Positions 12,545 through 25,604 of a stretch of 64,000 bases of DNA are shown here, in pieces. The position numbers and the translations under genes were made by a program. The notes under the pieces are model-generated. The model was not told where the DNA came from, ran no database searches, and saw nothing but the letters and a program-made list of their open reading frames with translations. Positions within the stretch are counted from its first letter, which is position 1; the number at the start of each line of letters is the position of its first letter. Source of the DNA: Odobenus rosmarus divergens (taxonomy: Eukaryota > Chordata > Mammalia > Carnivora > Odobenidae); contig NW_004450478.1 of the NCBI RefSeq assembly GCF_000321225.1, positions 2,699,634 to 2,763,633 of the forward strand. Reading direction: 5' to 3'.

Positions 12545-12800
12545 CAAAATATACGTACATGTCTATTCATCCAGTAAGGCTATTTCTAAGAATTTGCCCT
12601 AACAAAATAATCATAAATACTGGAAAGACTATAAGCAGGAACATATTCACTATAGCTTTACGCATAAAAGCAAAAGCAAGCAACTGAAGTATCTAATATG
12701 AAGGGAAGATCATGTAAATTATGTGGCCTACAAAGGAATATTTTGCTGCTACTTAAAATGATGGCTATGAAGGTGATATAAGGCTAGGTGTGATGTAAGG
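12545..12800 (+). mobile_element. Old LINE-1 (L1M-like) fragment
   Basis: Diverged plus-strand match to the ORF2 end: 'aataatcataaatactggaa' and 'aggaatattttgctgctact'. Confidence 0.5.
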
Positions 12801-12839
12801 TGGTGGTGAGGGAAGGACACAAAACAATCCGGGCCTCTT

Positions 12840-12960
12840 CTTTCAAAAAACTTACTGAGTACTTTAAATTTGCCAGACAATACTCTAGTGTCAGCAACCA
12901 AAGTCTCTATTCTCTTGGAACTTATATTCTAATAGATGATAGATGACAAATAATCTGAAT
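12840..12960 (+). mobile_element. L2 fossil
   Basis: cttactgagtactttaaatt and cttggaacttatattctaat match the L2 'state of the 3' half' pattern. Diverged. Confidence 0.55.
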
Positions 12961-13269
12961 ATATACTGTAACATATATCCCTCTGAACCTTGCCTTGCGT
13001 TCCTGACATGCTTCTAAGAGTATCTATAGAACTAGATTCAAACTGAGACCTAAAAGGATTCTCAAAAATTACTAGCATATTTGTTTCAAAGTATGTTGAA
13101 AATCATTAACAGTGCAACAGTTAACAAAAATCATCCAAATCCCTTGATTCAAAATTGTTATTGTGAACCTATAATGCATACATGATGACAGAAGTTAAAA
13201 CTTACAAATAGGCTCAACCTACATTCCTTATCTATGACCAGCGCTGAAGAACAGGGCATATGTAACTTC

Positions 13270-13440
13270 AAAATTATTTCATCTATCTCTCCATCCTTTT
13301 ATCCAACTATGTGACAGGCATATAGGGAAAGGGCAGGCATTAAAAAAATAGTAATAAAAAATCAAGACAACAGGTCCTGTCCTAGATGAGCTCAGACTGG
13401 TAGGGAAGAAAGACATATAAACTCATAAATATAATAAATC
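13270..13440 (+). mobile_element. L2 fossil
   Basis: aactatgtgacaggcatata and gtcctagatgagctcagact resemble L2; weak match. Confidence 0.4.
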
Positions 13441-13479
13441 CAATCATACAGAGTTGAACAGGGTTCTAAACTGCACTTT

Positions 13480-14590
13480 TAAAAATTACTTCTAAGACTG
13501 AGCATTTTCTCTTTATTAGTCATCTGAATTTCTTTTATGACTTGCTCTTTTATTATAGTTGTCCATTTATATATTAATTAGGCTTTCTAATAGGCTTTTT
13601 TTTTTTAAATAATTTTTGTTATGTTAACCACCATACATTACATCATTAGTTTTTGATGTAGTGTTTCATGATTCATTGTTTGTGCATAACACCCAGTGCT
13701 CCGCGCAGAATGTGCCCTCTTTAATGCCCATCACCAGGCTAACCCATCCCCCCACCCCCCTCCCCTCTAGAACCCTCAGTTTGTTTTTCAGAGTCCATCG
13801 TCTCTAATGGTTCATCTCCCCCTCCGACTTACTCCCCTTCATTCTTCCCCTCCTGCTATCACCTTCTTTTTTTTCTTAACATATATTGCATTATTTGTTT
13901 CAGAAGTACAGATCCGTGATTCATCAGTCTTGTACAATTCACAGTGCTTACCATAGCACATACCCTCCCCAATGTCTTATCACCCAGCCACCCAATCCCT
14001 CCCACCCCCCTCTAATAGGCTTTCTTTTGATTTGAAAAAAAAAAACCTCTAAAGACATGTGCTGTTTCTGATACCATATATGGCAAATATTGTCACAGGT
14101 GTCTATTTTCTATTTAACTCTTTTCATGGTTTTTTAAATGTATAGTTTAAAAATATTAGATAGCCACGTTCTAGCACTTTTATTTATAGTTTCTGATTTT
14201 GACATCCTGCTTAAGGAGTCTTTACTTAACCAAAGATTATATAAATATTAACTTTATTTCTTCAACATGTTTCTACTGTTTAAACCTTCAAGTTTCTAAA
14301 ATTTAATAGTGATGTTAAATGGCATTTTACCTTAATTTTTCATCTACCCTGATCTCATTTAGAAGTCAAATATATTTATGGTATTATTATAAAAACTGGG
14401 GTTTGATGTTGAACTTTGTCCTAAAGATTGATCTCCTGAGCTGTGCCATACTGTTTGAATTCTTGTGGCTTTATGAGATATTAGGATACTAGTTAGAACA
14501 AGAAGGAAACAGACATTTCCAACTTACTATATTTCTATTCAGTAAAAAGGGAGTTCTCTCCATTTATTAAAATCTATCCTAGTATTTTTT
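13480..14590 (-). mobile_element. Old LINE-1 fragment split by a younger LINE-1
   Basis: Diverged minus-strand L1M-like sequence at 13480-13598 resumes at 14024 and runs to about 14590 (gacatcctgcttaaggagtc). The younger L1 at 13599-14010 splits it. Confidence 0.55.
13599..14010 (-). mobile_element. Young 5'-truncated LINE-1 3' end with target duplication
   Basis: Minus-oriented carnivore L1 3'UTR starting with a T-run (the poly(A)) and containing cataacacccagtgctccgc and the G-rich tract seen here as C-runs. It is flanked by tctaataggcttt at 13586-13598 and 14011-14023. It landed inside an older minus-strand L1. Confidence 0.9.
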
Positions 14591-14787
14591 GATAAAGTCT
14601 TAAACTTTTTTCTACTATGTAGTTCCTATACATTCTGTGTTAAAGTCATTTCACAGTATTTTATATTTTGGAATTCTAAAGAATCTGTGCCCTTTATATT
14701 GTCTGACAGATGCTGGTATACAAGAAAGTTATAAACTCTTTTTACAAATAACAGTTTTGCCTTATTTTCAATCTAGTAATTGCTTTT

Positions 14788-14985
14788 TTTTTTTCTTAAA
14801 GATTTTATTTATTTATTTGACAGAGAAAGACACAGCAAGAGAGGGAACACAAGCAGGGGCAGTGGGAGAGGGAGAAGCAGGCTTCCCGCGGAGCAAGGAG
14901 CCCGACGCGGGGCTTGATCCCAGGACACTGGGATCATGACCTGAGCTGAAGGCAGACGCCCAACGACTGAGCCACCCACGTGCCC
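14788..14985 (-). mobile_element. CAN-SINE
   Basis: Full-length reverse copy with duplication ctagtaattgctttt (14773-14787) and ctagtgattgctttt (14986-15000). Confidence 0.95.
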
Positions 14986-15134
14986 CTAGTGATTGCTTTT
15001 AAATGATGTTTTCTTTACCAAATTACCATTAATTCTATTACTAAAATTGAGTTATTAAAATAATTAACAATAATCTGTAATTCCAAATACATCATTTATT
15101 TTATAAGAGAAAACATGAAATAAGGATCTAACTA

Positions 15135-15331
15135 GAGGGGCACCTGAGTGGCCTAGTCGGTTAAGTGTCCAACTCTTGCTTTTGGCTCAGGTTGTGATCT
15201 CAGGGTGGGAGACCGAGCCCCTTGTCCAGCTCCGTGTTCAGCGGGAAGTCTGCTTCGTATTCTCTCTCTCTCTCTCTCCCTGTGCACCGCCTGCTTGTGC
15301 TCTCTCTCTCAAATCTTTAAAAAAAAAAAAA
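15135..15331 (+). mobile_element. CAN-SINE
   Basis: Older copy with a (CT)n stretch near 15259. Duplication gatctaacta at 15125-15134 and 15332-15341. Confidence 0.93.
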
Positions 15332-15341
15332 GATCTAACTA

Positions 15342-16989
15342 CAGGGAAAGAAATAAAATTCTTAAAATAACTGTAGCATGAAAAATATTAACAATCCAAC
15401 TACAGATTATCATTTTCATAGCAGGCATTTTAAGATTAAAATGATGTAACACTTATCTAAGGATATTTGCCTCAATAAAGTTTAGGCTCATAACTTAAAT
15501 ATTCAAACATCAGATATTTGGTCGAACTCTTCCCAAGTTTTCTGCAATCAATTTCATATAGGTCTGAGGTCTCTTTCTGCTGTCCTACAGGAGATTTGTC
15601 CCCCAAACTGAATTAGATTCACCTAATTCATGATAAACCGTCAGGATTGCTTTGAATTACTTTTAATTACTCATATTTGGTGACAAGGTAGATGAACACT
15701 CTTCACAAGCTCTGGAGGAGGGGCCAAGAAGGAAAAGCAAGGCTTGAGAATGGGATGCAGTGAGCTGATCAGAAAGGCCTGATGCTATGTATCCTCAGGA
15801 GTGTCAAATAGTATCATGGGCAGCTGTGTACCCTTCTGGGGCCTGGATGCCAGGGCAACTTGCCTGGTTGACGGAGAGCACACAGCTGTGTCCCTGTGCA
15901 TGCAGCTCTATGCAGGGGAGCTTTAGCAGCCTTTAATTGCATAAGAAAAGCTGTATCCCTTGCTTGTATCTGTTGGTATCTTTCTGTCATTGTCCTGCTC
16001 ACAACAGCCAGGAATGCACTAAAACTATTCTGAAACAGATGTGTATGTAAAACGGGTACATTCGACTTGTAAAATATACAATGTAAATGCAAGATGTCAC
16101 TATTATAAATATACAGGGCTATCTCTTCTTAACTGAATAACTTAAAATTGAGAAACTTAAAAAGAATTACTAAGAATCTGTTAAGTAAAAATAAACACAA
16201 CACAAAGCATTCTAAAAATATTAAGCACTGAACAAATTCTTTTCAATACAGCGTTGCTTATTAATATGAACAATTAAGACAGTTTTATGGAAAACTCTTT
16301 TAAAGCAGAAGACACTTTTGGAAGAGCAGCTTTTGATATTTAAAAAGTTCAACACTTCTATGTCATTTCCCAGGGCCCAACTGTATCAGTTTATCAGTTA
16401 CTGATGGATTTAAGCCAAAGAAAAAGGATAGAACAGTGAAGATAACTACATTTCTGCAGAAATGCGGACAGCTGGTGGCATTATTTACCACGGTCAAAAC
16501 TACAAGAGGTGAAGGGACTTATTTGAAAACTGAAGAGTCTGATTCCAGTAAGTTGCTGGAAATTCAGGTCTGGACTTTAGCTACAAGCCTGTAAATAAAG
16601 ATACACATTTGAGAGTTATTCACAGAGGTGATAATAGAAACTACAAGAATGAATGTACATATGAAAGGTGTCCATTAAAAACTCCATGATGGTAGGAATT
16701 TGTATCTTACAAATCCAGGCATATATATGTATCTCAATCCATGCGTGTATGTGTGTACCTAAGCACAGTTTTTTAAATTTATTTTTAAATAAAAGGAATA
16801 CTCAAATTGCTCTATAACTTCTGCTTGTACGTAACACTACATATTGATCTTCTTATCAATACACGGACTTTACAGAATTTTAAGACAGTAAAGCATTCCC
16901 CTCCCTGCCTTGTATGGCTGTGCCAGAATTTATTCGATCACCCTTCTCCTGATGGACCTTAAGGTTGTTTCCAGTTTTAACTACCACAA
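15342..16989. other. Intron, nothing recognised
   Basis: Unique-looking sequence. A slightly GC-richer patch at 15700-15900 contains a 92-codon minus frame without family resemblance. An old L1 scrap may lie at 16890-16985. Confidence 0.5.
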
Positions 16990-17205
16990 AGGCACCTGGG
17001 TGGCTAGGTCCGTTAAATGTCCAACTCTTGATTTCAGTCCAGGTCATGATATCAGGGTCGTGAAATCAAGCCCTGTGTCTGGCTCTGCACTGGGCATGAA
17101 ACCTGCTTGGAATTCTCACCCTCCCTCTTGCTTTCTGCCCTGCCCCCACCCCCAACTCACACACATGTGTGCTCTCATGTGCTCTCTTAAAAAAAAAAAA
17201 AAAAA
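16990..17205 (+). mobile_element. CAN-SINE, diverged
   Basis: ggcacctgggtggctaggtc head, CA-rich spacer and 17-base A tail. It appears to sit in an old L1 remnant (aaggttgtttccagttttaa); the duplication is not clear. Confidence 0.9.
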
Positions 17206-17469
17206 GACAACCAAGGACAGAATTCTAAGACAGCCCAAGATCTTAAACTATTCTTAAATATAAAATATACTAAGTCATTTTAAAAGCTGATTCGTAAGAA
17301 ACATATCTATGTAAACAAAATGCAGCACAAAGAACCCTGTTCTACTAAAAGTCCAAATTTTAAAATTATTCCTTGTAATATCCCAAGTTTGTTAGGATTT
17401 CAAAATTTTATTGTAAGCATCCTTCACTTTCAATTTTAATAATCTGTAGGACAGATTTTAAACTTCCTT

Positions 17470-18780
17470 TAAAAATACATTGAGTATTCTTCTGCATGTG
17501 GCTGTCCAATTTTCCCAACACCATTTGTTGAAGAGACTGTCTTTTTTCCATTGGACATTCTTTCCTGCTTTGTCGAAGATCAGCTGACCATAGAGTTGAG
17601 GGTCCATTTCTGGGNNNNNNNNNNNNNNNNNNNNNNNNNNNNNNNNNNNNNNNNNNNNNNNNNNNNNNNNNNNNNNNNNNNNNNNNNNNNNNNNNNNNNN
17701 NNNNNNNNNNNNNNNNNNNNNNNNNNNNNNNNNNNNNNNNNNNNNNNNNNNNNNNNNNNNNNNNNNNNNNNNNNNNNNNNNNNNNNNNNNNNNNNNNNNN
17801 NNNNNNNNNNNNNNNNNNNNNNNNNNNNNNNNNNNNNNNNNNNNNNNNNNNNNNNNNNNNNNNNNNNNNNNNNNNNNNNNNNNNNNNNNNNNNNNNNNNN
17901 NNNNNNNNNNNNNNNNNNNNNNNNNNNNNNNNNNNNNNNNNNNNNNNNNNNNNNNNNNNNNNNNNNNNNNNNNNNNNNNNNNNNNNNNNNNNNNNNNNNN
18001 NNNNNNNNNNNNNNNNNNNNNNNNNNNNNNNNNNNNNNNNNNNNNNNNNNNNNNNNNNNNNNNNCAGCAATTGCACTACTGGGTATTTACCCCAAAGATA
18101 CAAATGTAGGGATCCGAAGGGGTATGTGCACCCCAATGTTTACAGCAGCAATGTCCACAGCAGCCAAACTATGGAAAGAGCCAAGATGTCCTATCAAGAG
18201 ATGAATGGATAAAGAAGATGTGGTATAAATGTATAATGGAATATCATGCAGCCATCAAAAGGAATGAAATCTTCCCATTTGCAACAACGTGGACGGAACT
18301 GGAGGGTATTATGCTGAGCGAAATAAGTCAATCAGAGAAAGACATGTATCATATGACCTCACTGATATGAGGAATTCTTAATCTCCGGAAACAAACTGAG
18401 GGTTTCTGGAGTGGTGGGGGGTGGGAGGGATTGGGTATGTGCTATGGTGAGCGCTGTAAATTGTGTAAGACTGTTGAATCACAGACCTGTACCTCTGAAA
18501 CAAATAATACATTACATGTTAAAAAAAAGAAGATAGTAGGAAGGGAAAAATGAAGGGGGGTATTTCGGAGGGGGAGACAAACCATGGGCTCTGAGAAACA
18601 AACTGAGGGTTCTAGATGGGAGGGGGGTAGGGATTAGCCTGGTGATGGGTATTGAAGAGGGCATGTACTGAATGGAGCACTGGGTGTTATACACAAACAA
18701 TGAATCGTGGAACACCACATCAAAAACTAATGAAGTATGGTGATTAACATAACATAAAAAAAAACAAAAAAACAAAACTC
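17470..18780 (+). mobile_element. Young LINE-1 with 5' inversion, interrupted by the gap
   Basis: The right part (18065-18780) is plus-strand L1: the end of ORF2 (ctgggtatttaccccaaaga, then 'gcagccatcaaaaggaatga') followed by the carnivore L1 3'UTR (gagcactgggtgttatacac) and an A-rich end at 18755-18778. The left part (about 17470-17614) is ORF2 from further 5' but in reverse orientation (gtccaattttcccaacacca). This layout is what twin priming during L1 insertion produces. Confidence 0.85.
17615..18064. other. Assembly gap (450 N)
   Basis: A run of exactly 450 undetermined bases. The left edge is L1 sequence in minus orientation and the right edge is L1 sequence in plus orientation, so the gap probably hides the inversion point of a 5'-inverted L1. 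Any reading frame drawn through it is meaningless. Confidence 0.99.
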
Positions 18781-18986
18781 TGCTTAAATTTCCAGCCTGT
18801 CTATTCTGCACTGTGAATTGTGGATCAAGACTGTAACATCAACTCTTACCTTAATATTCAGCCTGCTGCCTTGCCCTACAGATTTCAGACTTGCCAACAT
18901 CCATAATCACATGAACAAGTTCTTTAAAAACTCTCTCTCTCTCTCTCCATATACATAGAGTTTTTAATAGAATATATTTAGATCTA

Positions 18987-19179
18987 GGGGAGCTTGGGTG
19001 GCTCAGTTGGTTAAGGGTCTGCCTTCGGCTCAGGTCATGATCCTGGGGTCTTGGTGGGATGGAGCCCCGCATCGAGCTCCCTGCTTGGCAGGGAGTCTGC
19101 TTCTCCCTCTGCCCTTCATGTCACTCGTGCTTTCTCTCTCCCAATCTCTCTTTTTCAAATAAATAAATATTTTTAAAAG
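18987..19179 (+). mobile_element. CAN-SINE
   Basis: 18-bp duplication with one mismatch: agaatatatttagatcta (18969-18986) and agaatatatttatatcta (19180-19197). Confidence 0.95.
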
Positions 19180-19263
19180 AGAATATATTTATATCTACAT
19201 ATATCTGTCTCTCTGGATAACCCTAATGTAGACTAAATTTACAAAATATATTAAATGAACCTT

Positions 19264-19439
19264 TTTTTAAGATTTATTTTAATTTTTTTTAGAGAGAGAG
19301 AGCACAACAGGTGGGGGGAGAGGCAGAAGGAGAGGGAGTGCAAAGCCCAATTTGGGGCTTGATCCTAGGACCCTGAGATCATAACCTGAGCTGAAATCAA
19401 GAGTTGGATGCTTGACCAACTGAGCCACCCATGTGCCCC
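19264..19439 (-). mobile_element. CAN-SINE, diverged
   Basis: Reverse copy ending gagccacccatgtgcccca; the duplication is not convincingly visible. Confidence 0.9.
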
Positions 19440-20260
19440 ATGAATTGTTTTTTAAATAAATATTTTATCTAAAGAAAATGTCATTCTCGAAGAACGTGTC
19501 TTTAAACTTCCACTGTTTGAAATGTAATGGTTGATTTCCATAAGCATTCACAATCTGTAACAAATTTTATTAATTGTAATTTCTAACAGTGACCCTATGT
19601 ACAAATCCTACTGTCTCCCATGTGATATAGAATTTAAAATACAATATTATTAAAATAAATTTCCTATACATTTAATGAAATTAGTTTAAGTTGGGTGATC
19701 AACAGTGTTTATAAAAACTGCTTCACTTATTGCTATTATTGTTGACATACCATAAATATATTTGAAATTTCAATTTGATATCAAATTTGAACCATGTAGA
19801 GGTCAGTAATATAGCCAAGGCAATATAGCTATGTGAATGAACGAAATCATGGCATGGCTTTCTAGGTCATGAAGATAACATTTACCTGACAAATTACATT
19901 GTTATTTAGGTCAAAGTATTCTATTCTATTCTTTCAGCAAAACCAAAGGAATTATTCTGTATAGCTATACAATGATAGCCACCCTTAGTGACATTAACTA
20001 CACAAATATAACCTTCTTCTAAATAGTTTCATGTAAAGATGGGGGGGAAGTCAGATTTATTAAAAAAAAAAAAAAAAAAAAAGAGAACCAGTACCAGAGC
20101 CCTTGCCCACAGCAAAGTAGAGTGATGGAGAGACAGCTAAACAGGGCAGACCCCAGAGACAGTTTCTGGACTCAAAGACCAATTCCAGCATGCACAGGGA
20201 GCCTGGCTGATCAACTTTACCATAACTTCATACTAGCTTCCTCAGCAAACTGATGAGGTG

Positions 20261-20501
20261 TAGACGAACCATGAAAGACGATGGACTCTGAAAAACAAAC
20301 TGAGGGTTCTAGAGGGAAGGGGGTGGGGGGATGGGTTAGCCTGGTGATGGGTATTAAAGAGGGCATGTATTGAATGGAGCACTGGGTGTTATATGCAAAC
20401 AATGGATCATGGAACACTACATCAAAAACTAATGATGTAATGTATGGTGATTAACATAACAATAAAAAATTATTTAAAAAAAATTAAAAAAAAAAAAACA
20501 A
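20261..20501 (+). mobile_element. Short LINE-1 3' end with target duplication
   Basis: Plus-strand carnivore L1 3'UTR (gagcactgggtgttatatgc, gtatggtgattaacataaca) ending in an A-rich tail. Flanking duplication aaactgatgaggtg at 20247-20260 and 20502-20515. Only about 240 bp was copied. Confidence 0.9.
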
Positions 20502-21158
20502 AAACTGATGAGGTGCAAATGAAGGCAATTAAGTTAACACCCATAATGGCACAGCACCCGTCATACAGAAAGTGCACATGGAATGACTATGGTTATTAGT
20601 ATCCATAGTAGTACTACTTTAGCTTTACTGCACAAGCAAAATGATACGTACCTGGAAAAGATGCATAGTTTGCAACATTAAAGTTTAATCAACTTCATAA
20701 AAAGGCAACACTAAAATCCAGACAATGTAAGAAACTACAAAGAGAGAGGCTTCCACTAATAGCAAAACATGACAAAAAAAGAGGACGGGGGAGGGTGTTA
20801 AGGCGAGGGGGGGGCGGAGAGAGGGAGAAAAGGAGGATTACAAAGAGACCAACCTGGGATAAGGAGAGTTATAACCTCAGTGTTACTCTAAATTTTAAGT
20901 ATTTTGCACATTACCTTAATCTTCCTTTAAAAAATAATTCAGTCTAAAATGCTGACATGTGCAAATTTGAACAGAACAACTAGAAAATATCCTTTACAAT
21001 TAAACTAAGTTTTATCACTAGACTTTTGGGATATCTTTCAAAAATGCTACATTAAAACTTTTGATTAGGATGGAAAGACAATACAAAGTTATCTATTCAA
21101 CATGGCAAAAGAAGAAATCCTGGGATGGTGTTTTGCGCTTGAAGGCAAAAAAATATTT

Positions 21159-21353
21159 TTTTTAAAGATTTTATTTATTTATTTGACAGAGGGAGACACA
21201 ATGAGAGAGGGAACACAAGCAGGGGGAGTGGGAGAGGGAGAAGCAGGCTTCCCTGCTAAGCAGGGAGCCCGATGCAGGGCTCGATCCTAGGACCCTGGGA
21301 TCGTGACCTGAGCCGAAGGCAGACGCTTAACGACTGAGCCACCCAGGTGCCCC
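21159..21353 (-). mobile_element. CAN-SINE with perfect 17-bp duplication
   Basis: Reverse copy flanked by aaggcaaaaaaatattt at 21142-21158 and 21354-21370. The identical duplications suggest a fairly recent insertion. Confidence 0.96.
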
Positions 21354-21370
21354 AAGGCAAAAAAATATTT

Positions 21371-23389
21371 GGGGATGGCTTGAGGTGGGTACTGATCACT
21401 TTCATAGTAAGAGAAAAAAATCCCAGGGGCTTCACCTTCATTCTTTCTTATTGTGTCTTAGACATTTCCGTTTCCCTTCAAAGAGACAGCTCCAATTTTG
21501 CTGCTCTAAAGACTGCTAAAGCTTCAAGAATAACAGGATAAAATTATCCTCTAAAGTCTGTATTTCATTTATGAAGTATTCATGCCATTAAACCTCCATA
21601 TCCGGAGTAATCATGTTATACTTATACCATTTTCTTCTGGGAAAGTCTAGCAAGCATGTTAGCACAAAATCAGGTTTCAGAAAAAAATAGAAGATATAAT
21701 CCCTCGGAAGCATTTTCCTTTCTCTCCTTCATAACAGGGTAGTTCAAAGATATTAGCTTGAAGCATCTAATTTTAAAGAGAATCATTTGTCATATCTTGC
21801 ATTACGATTTTACTTGGTCAAGGCAGTACAATAAAGTGTAACTTTTTATAAGATGGAAACCAAGATTTTAAAGCACTTATAGAAATATAAAATAACTGAT
21901 ATAAGCTACATTAACTTTAAAGCACGAAGTGTGTTATACAATAGTTCTCTAGAAAGAGGTTCAAATAATAAAATGCACTGGTGCAGAAATGAGCACTATA
22001 CTGAATAAACCAATAATTAATCACCTATACATACTTATCAAAGTATGTTCATCCTGGGGTTATAACCTCAACCTTTAAGTAATTTGAAAACATCAGCCTG
22101 GTTTGTCCCTGTTTTTGTTTTTTGTTTTTGACACAGAAGTAAAATGTGATTGTGTTATATGAACTGAAAAAAAAAAAAAAAACTTTCAACTGTGAAAGCA
22201 TTCATTATCCTTCGAAGATAAAATGTACTTAAGAAATTTAAAATACAGGGTTTCAAACTATTATAATTATCACTCATCAGTACAGCATATTGTTACTAGT
22301 AAATTGGAAAATCCATCTATAACTAGTATTTGTTTTACCCGATATATTCCAATAATTAATCTCTAATTTGATAGAACTTCAAGGCGTGTTAATGCTCTTG
22401 GAGGCCAGACGTATGGTGTGAAAATGCTTTCTTCTATATTTTCCTAATTTGAAGACCTTGAAATTGCCAAGGTACTATAATGTCAGTGCATCTATTTTTA
22501 ATGGCTTACATTTAAAAGCAAATGCTCCTCCAATGTTTCCAGCTTCTCCCAAGGTAAAAGACTCTTGGTCCTTAAAGCAGTAACATGGGGGCATTAGAGA
22601 GAATACCAGACTGAATTATCTATCCTGGTTTACTTCATTTCTCCTAGGAATGGTCCTCCTGAGGATCTCCCTGCAGATAAAACTGTTTCTCTTTCCTAAA
22701 TGACAGTTTCTTTGGGCGAAATAAAAAGACTTTTCAACCTCACAGGAGGAGCTTGGGAGGAGAGAAGTTTCTGAATTACACAAATATCTGAGATTTCCAG
22801 AGGGTAGAATTCCTTGACATCATTCCTGAGGGGGTTGAGAAGATCGCAGAAAGCAGGAGGTGCTCAAAAAAGGCACAAGGCAGGCAGATGCTACAGTAAG
22901 CAAAACAAGGAGACGGCTGAAACCAGCCCCTGGAGCACCAGCCCCTGGAGCACCAGTGGAGTGGGGACAGGGCAAACACCCTCAGGAGATATCCGGTCAA
23001 GCAACCCTCGCAAACTAAGCAGCCACTGCAGGCACTTGCTGCCCCTGGTTCCTAGGAGACCTCTCCCCGTGTTATTCAGGAAAAGAAATGCCTGCTTGCA
23101 GACTTCTGATGGCCAGGGACTAAGTTTTGAGATAACCCTAGAACATAAATGCAACACAGACACGCTTATTTTTAAACTTAAGGATACTCACACTGATATT
23201 CTGGAAAATAATTTTGGGACTCATGAGTTAAAAGAAGAATAAAACCTGTTAGGGTTTTAAAGAACTGGAAACTGCTGCCTTGATCTGGGTTTCTCCAACA
23301 TTTACGTCACTGGCACTTGAAGGAGCCTTTAAATAAGGACGCTTTCTGTATTTCTTGTTCTCACTTGTGAAACCTCTGGAATGGATCTG
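21371..23389. other. Intron, mostly unrecognised, with a GC-rich patch
   Basis: 21371-22780 is AT-rich and unremarkable. 22780-23250 is GC-richer and carries a 142-codon plus-strand frame with no start context or family match; I treat it as chance. Confidence 0.5.
22922..22956 (+). repeat. 15-bp tandem repeat
   Basis: accagcccctggagc occurs twice head to tail and starts a third time, in a GC-rich intronic patch. Confidence 0.85.
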
Positions 23390-23530
23390 TAATAAGCACT
23401 TAGTATGTGCCCATCATGGAGCTGAATGTGAGGAATACAAAGATGAAGGAACACAGACTCCAGCCGCTAAGGACTTAGGCTTGTAGGGAAAGGGAGAAGT
23501 AGGAAATGCAATACTATCATGCTGAGGAAA
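23390..23530 (+). mobile_element. L2 or MIR-type fossil
   Basis: aagcacttagtatgtgccca, aatacaaagatgaaggaaca and gacttaggcttgtaggg follow the L2 3' pattern. Confidence 0.55.
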
Positions 23531-23689
23531 GCTGAAGAGTGACCTTCATTTTAAGATGGAAGACTCCCTGTATTACTTCTCTACCTTTAGGATCTGTCTT
23601 AGCAGCTACAGCTGTCTATCTACAGCTGTGTAAGCAGTTCATCCCTCACTGCAGCCACCACTGTGGCTCTGGGTATGACCGGCGTATGT

Positions 23690-23890
23690 TACAATACTCA
23701 AGAAACAGACTCTTAACTATAGAAAAAACTGATGGTTACCAGAGGAGAGGTGGGTGGGAGGGATGAGTTAAACTAGGTGATGGGGATGATGGGGACTAAG
23801 GAGTAGTCTTGTCATGATCACTACCGGGTGATGTATGGAAGTGTTGAATCACTATATCGTACACCTGATAGGATTGCATAGGATTATATT
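23690..23890 (+). mobile_element. LINE-1 3'UTR fragment
   Basis: ctgatggttaccagaggaga, then ggatgatggggactaaggag and gttgaatcactatatcgtac, characteristic of a mammalian L1 3'UTR in plus orientation. Confidence 0.75.
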
Positions 23891-25597
23891 CATTTCCTTC
23901 AAAGCAGTTACCCAGTTTGTGATGATATGTTCCTAGATGCTTAGCTATGAATGCCTGTCTCCCCTGCTTTAGATGACAAGTGCCATTGGCCATAGCTATG
24001 TCTGATTTTAGTCATCATTTCAACCCCAGGACCTGTGCAGCACTTAGCAGAGCTCAAAGTGATTTAATAAATGACACCATATACTTTATTCTAACCAGTC
24101 CTCAAAGGACTATGAGAAGAGCTACAGTATTTGGATGACCAAGTTTTCTTGACAAGTATATTTTACTATGTTAAATACAGGAGGGGAACTGGATCAGATG
24201 AGGAACTGTGCTTCTTCAATCTGCCATGTGGGACAACTGCACAAGTTCCCTGTACATTAGCTCTAGATCAGACTGTCAGCGATACACACAACCATATGCA
24301 ATTTTTCATATTTATACATGAATAGTTTTTATGGATAATGCAACGAACTCAAAGGAAGGAATGGGGGATACTGTTAAATAAGAGCAATCACCTGAATCTG
24401 AAAGCCACTTCTGTATCTTAAAATATGACATCGCATTTAACTAATATCATATGTGGTTTTAGCATATTTATAGTGGTTAATATTCTAAAGCAGTGAATAT
24501 CATATGAGAACTGTCACAGCTGATAAACACATGGATACATTTTAAGTGTGTTTACCTGAGACTACTATTCATTTCTTACCCAACCTGTCTCAGCGAAGAG
24601 TGAAAAAGTAGAACTTTCTTAAGGCAAAATTTGTTAATGAGTAACAGGTGTGTCTTAATAATTTATTCATTAAGCATCTATTTCTGAGCACTTAAATTTT
24701 TTGTAAAGCTTTGCAGTGATTGCATAAAACTATTTTGTGGTTTTTTTCAGTTGTTTGGGTACACTTTTTTTATCCTACCATCATTGCACCTGTGTCCAGC
24801 TGGCTTAAGTAGAGAATTATTGCAGAATACTCCACAAGAATTAAATGCTACTGCTTAAGTAGTAACCATAATTTTCTCTATGAGGTAGATCTCTGATCTT
24901 CTTATCCACCAAAGTCTTCCCTGGCATAAAAAATGAAATACTGAGGCAAAGACTATTTGTACACATTGCAAAACTAATTCAGATGAGAAAGGTAGTTTAC
25001 TTCTAATTTCCCTTTTCATACCTCACAAACATTAAGTTAATGAAATATGTCTGATACGTTTATAACGTCAGAAGAATCACCACATTTAACTGTGGCTTTG
25101 TACTCCAGTTCAATCAGGGAAGATACATTTGTCATGTTTTTCAATGGAAGCATACAGAACTTGTAAAAAAGCCAGACTTGGCATCTTAACATTTCTTTTA
25201 AAAAAGGGAATAATTTGTTTTTAGAAGACAAAATATTATCTGGGTCCTTCGACCTCCCAAATCCTATGTTTACAAAATAGAGTTTAGTTGCCTGGTTGGA
25301 TATTTAATTATTTTGGAATTACAATTTCCTTTTTCTTAATTACCTATATGTATATATTTTTAGCTGTCACTTGTTAATACTTACATATGCGAAATAAGTA
25401 ACCAATGTGGATGGAAAATTTTTAAGTGAAAACCAGCACAGTTGTGTATTTGGTTAAATAAAAATATCCTACCTTTGTTACAAAAATATTTTTGAAAAAT
25501 ACCTTTTAAAAAATTAGATTATTATAATAACTTTAAGGAATGTTAAAGTTCCAGCTTACATTTAAAGGGTGTTTTCCCCTAGAAACTGCATGTGATT
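23891..25597. other. Intron without recognised features
   Basis: AT-rich unique-looking sequence between an L1 3' end and a SINE. Confidence 0.6.
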
Positions 25598-25604
25598 TAT
25601 AGAG

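Noticed and set aside
17408..18204. Long open frames on both strands through 17.4-18.2 kb
   Set aside because: They only stay open because of the 450 N; the real sequence on both sides is L1.
22814..23242. 142-codon plus-strand frame
   Set aside because: No recognisable domain, low-complexity repeat inside, no promoter or splice context; a GC-rich patch is enough to explain it.
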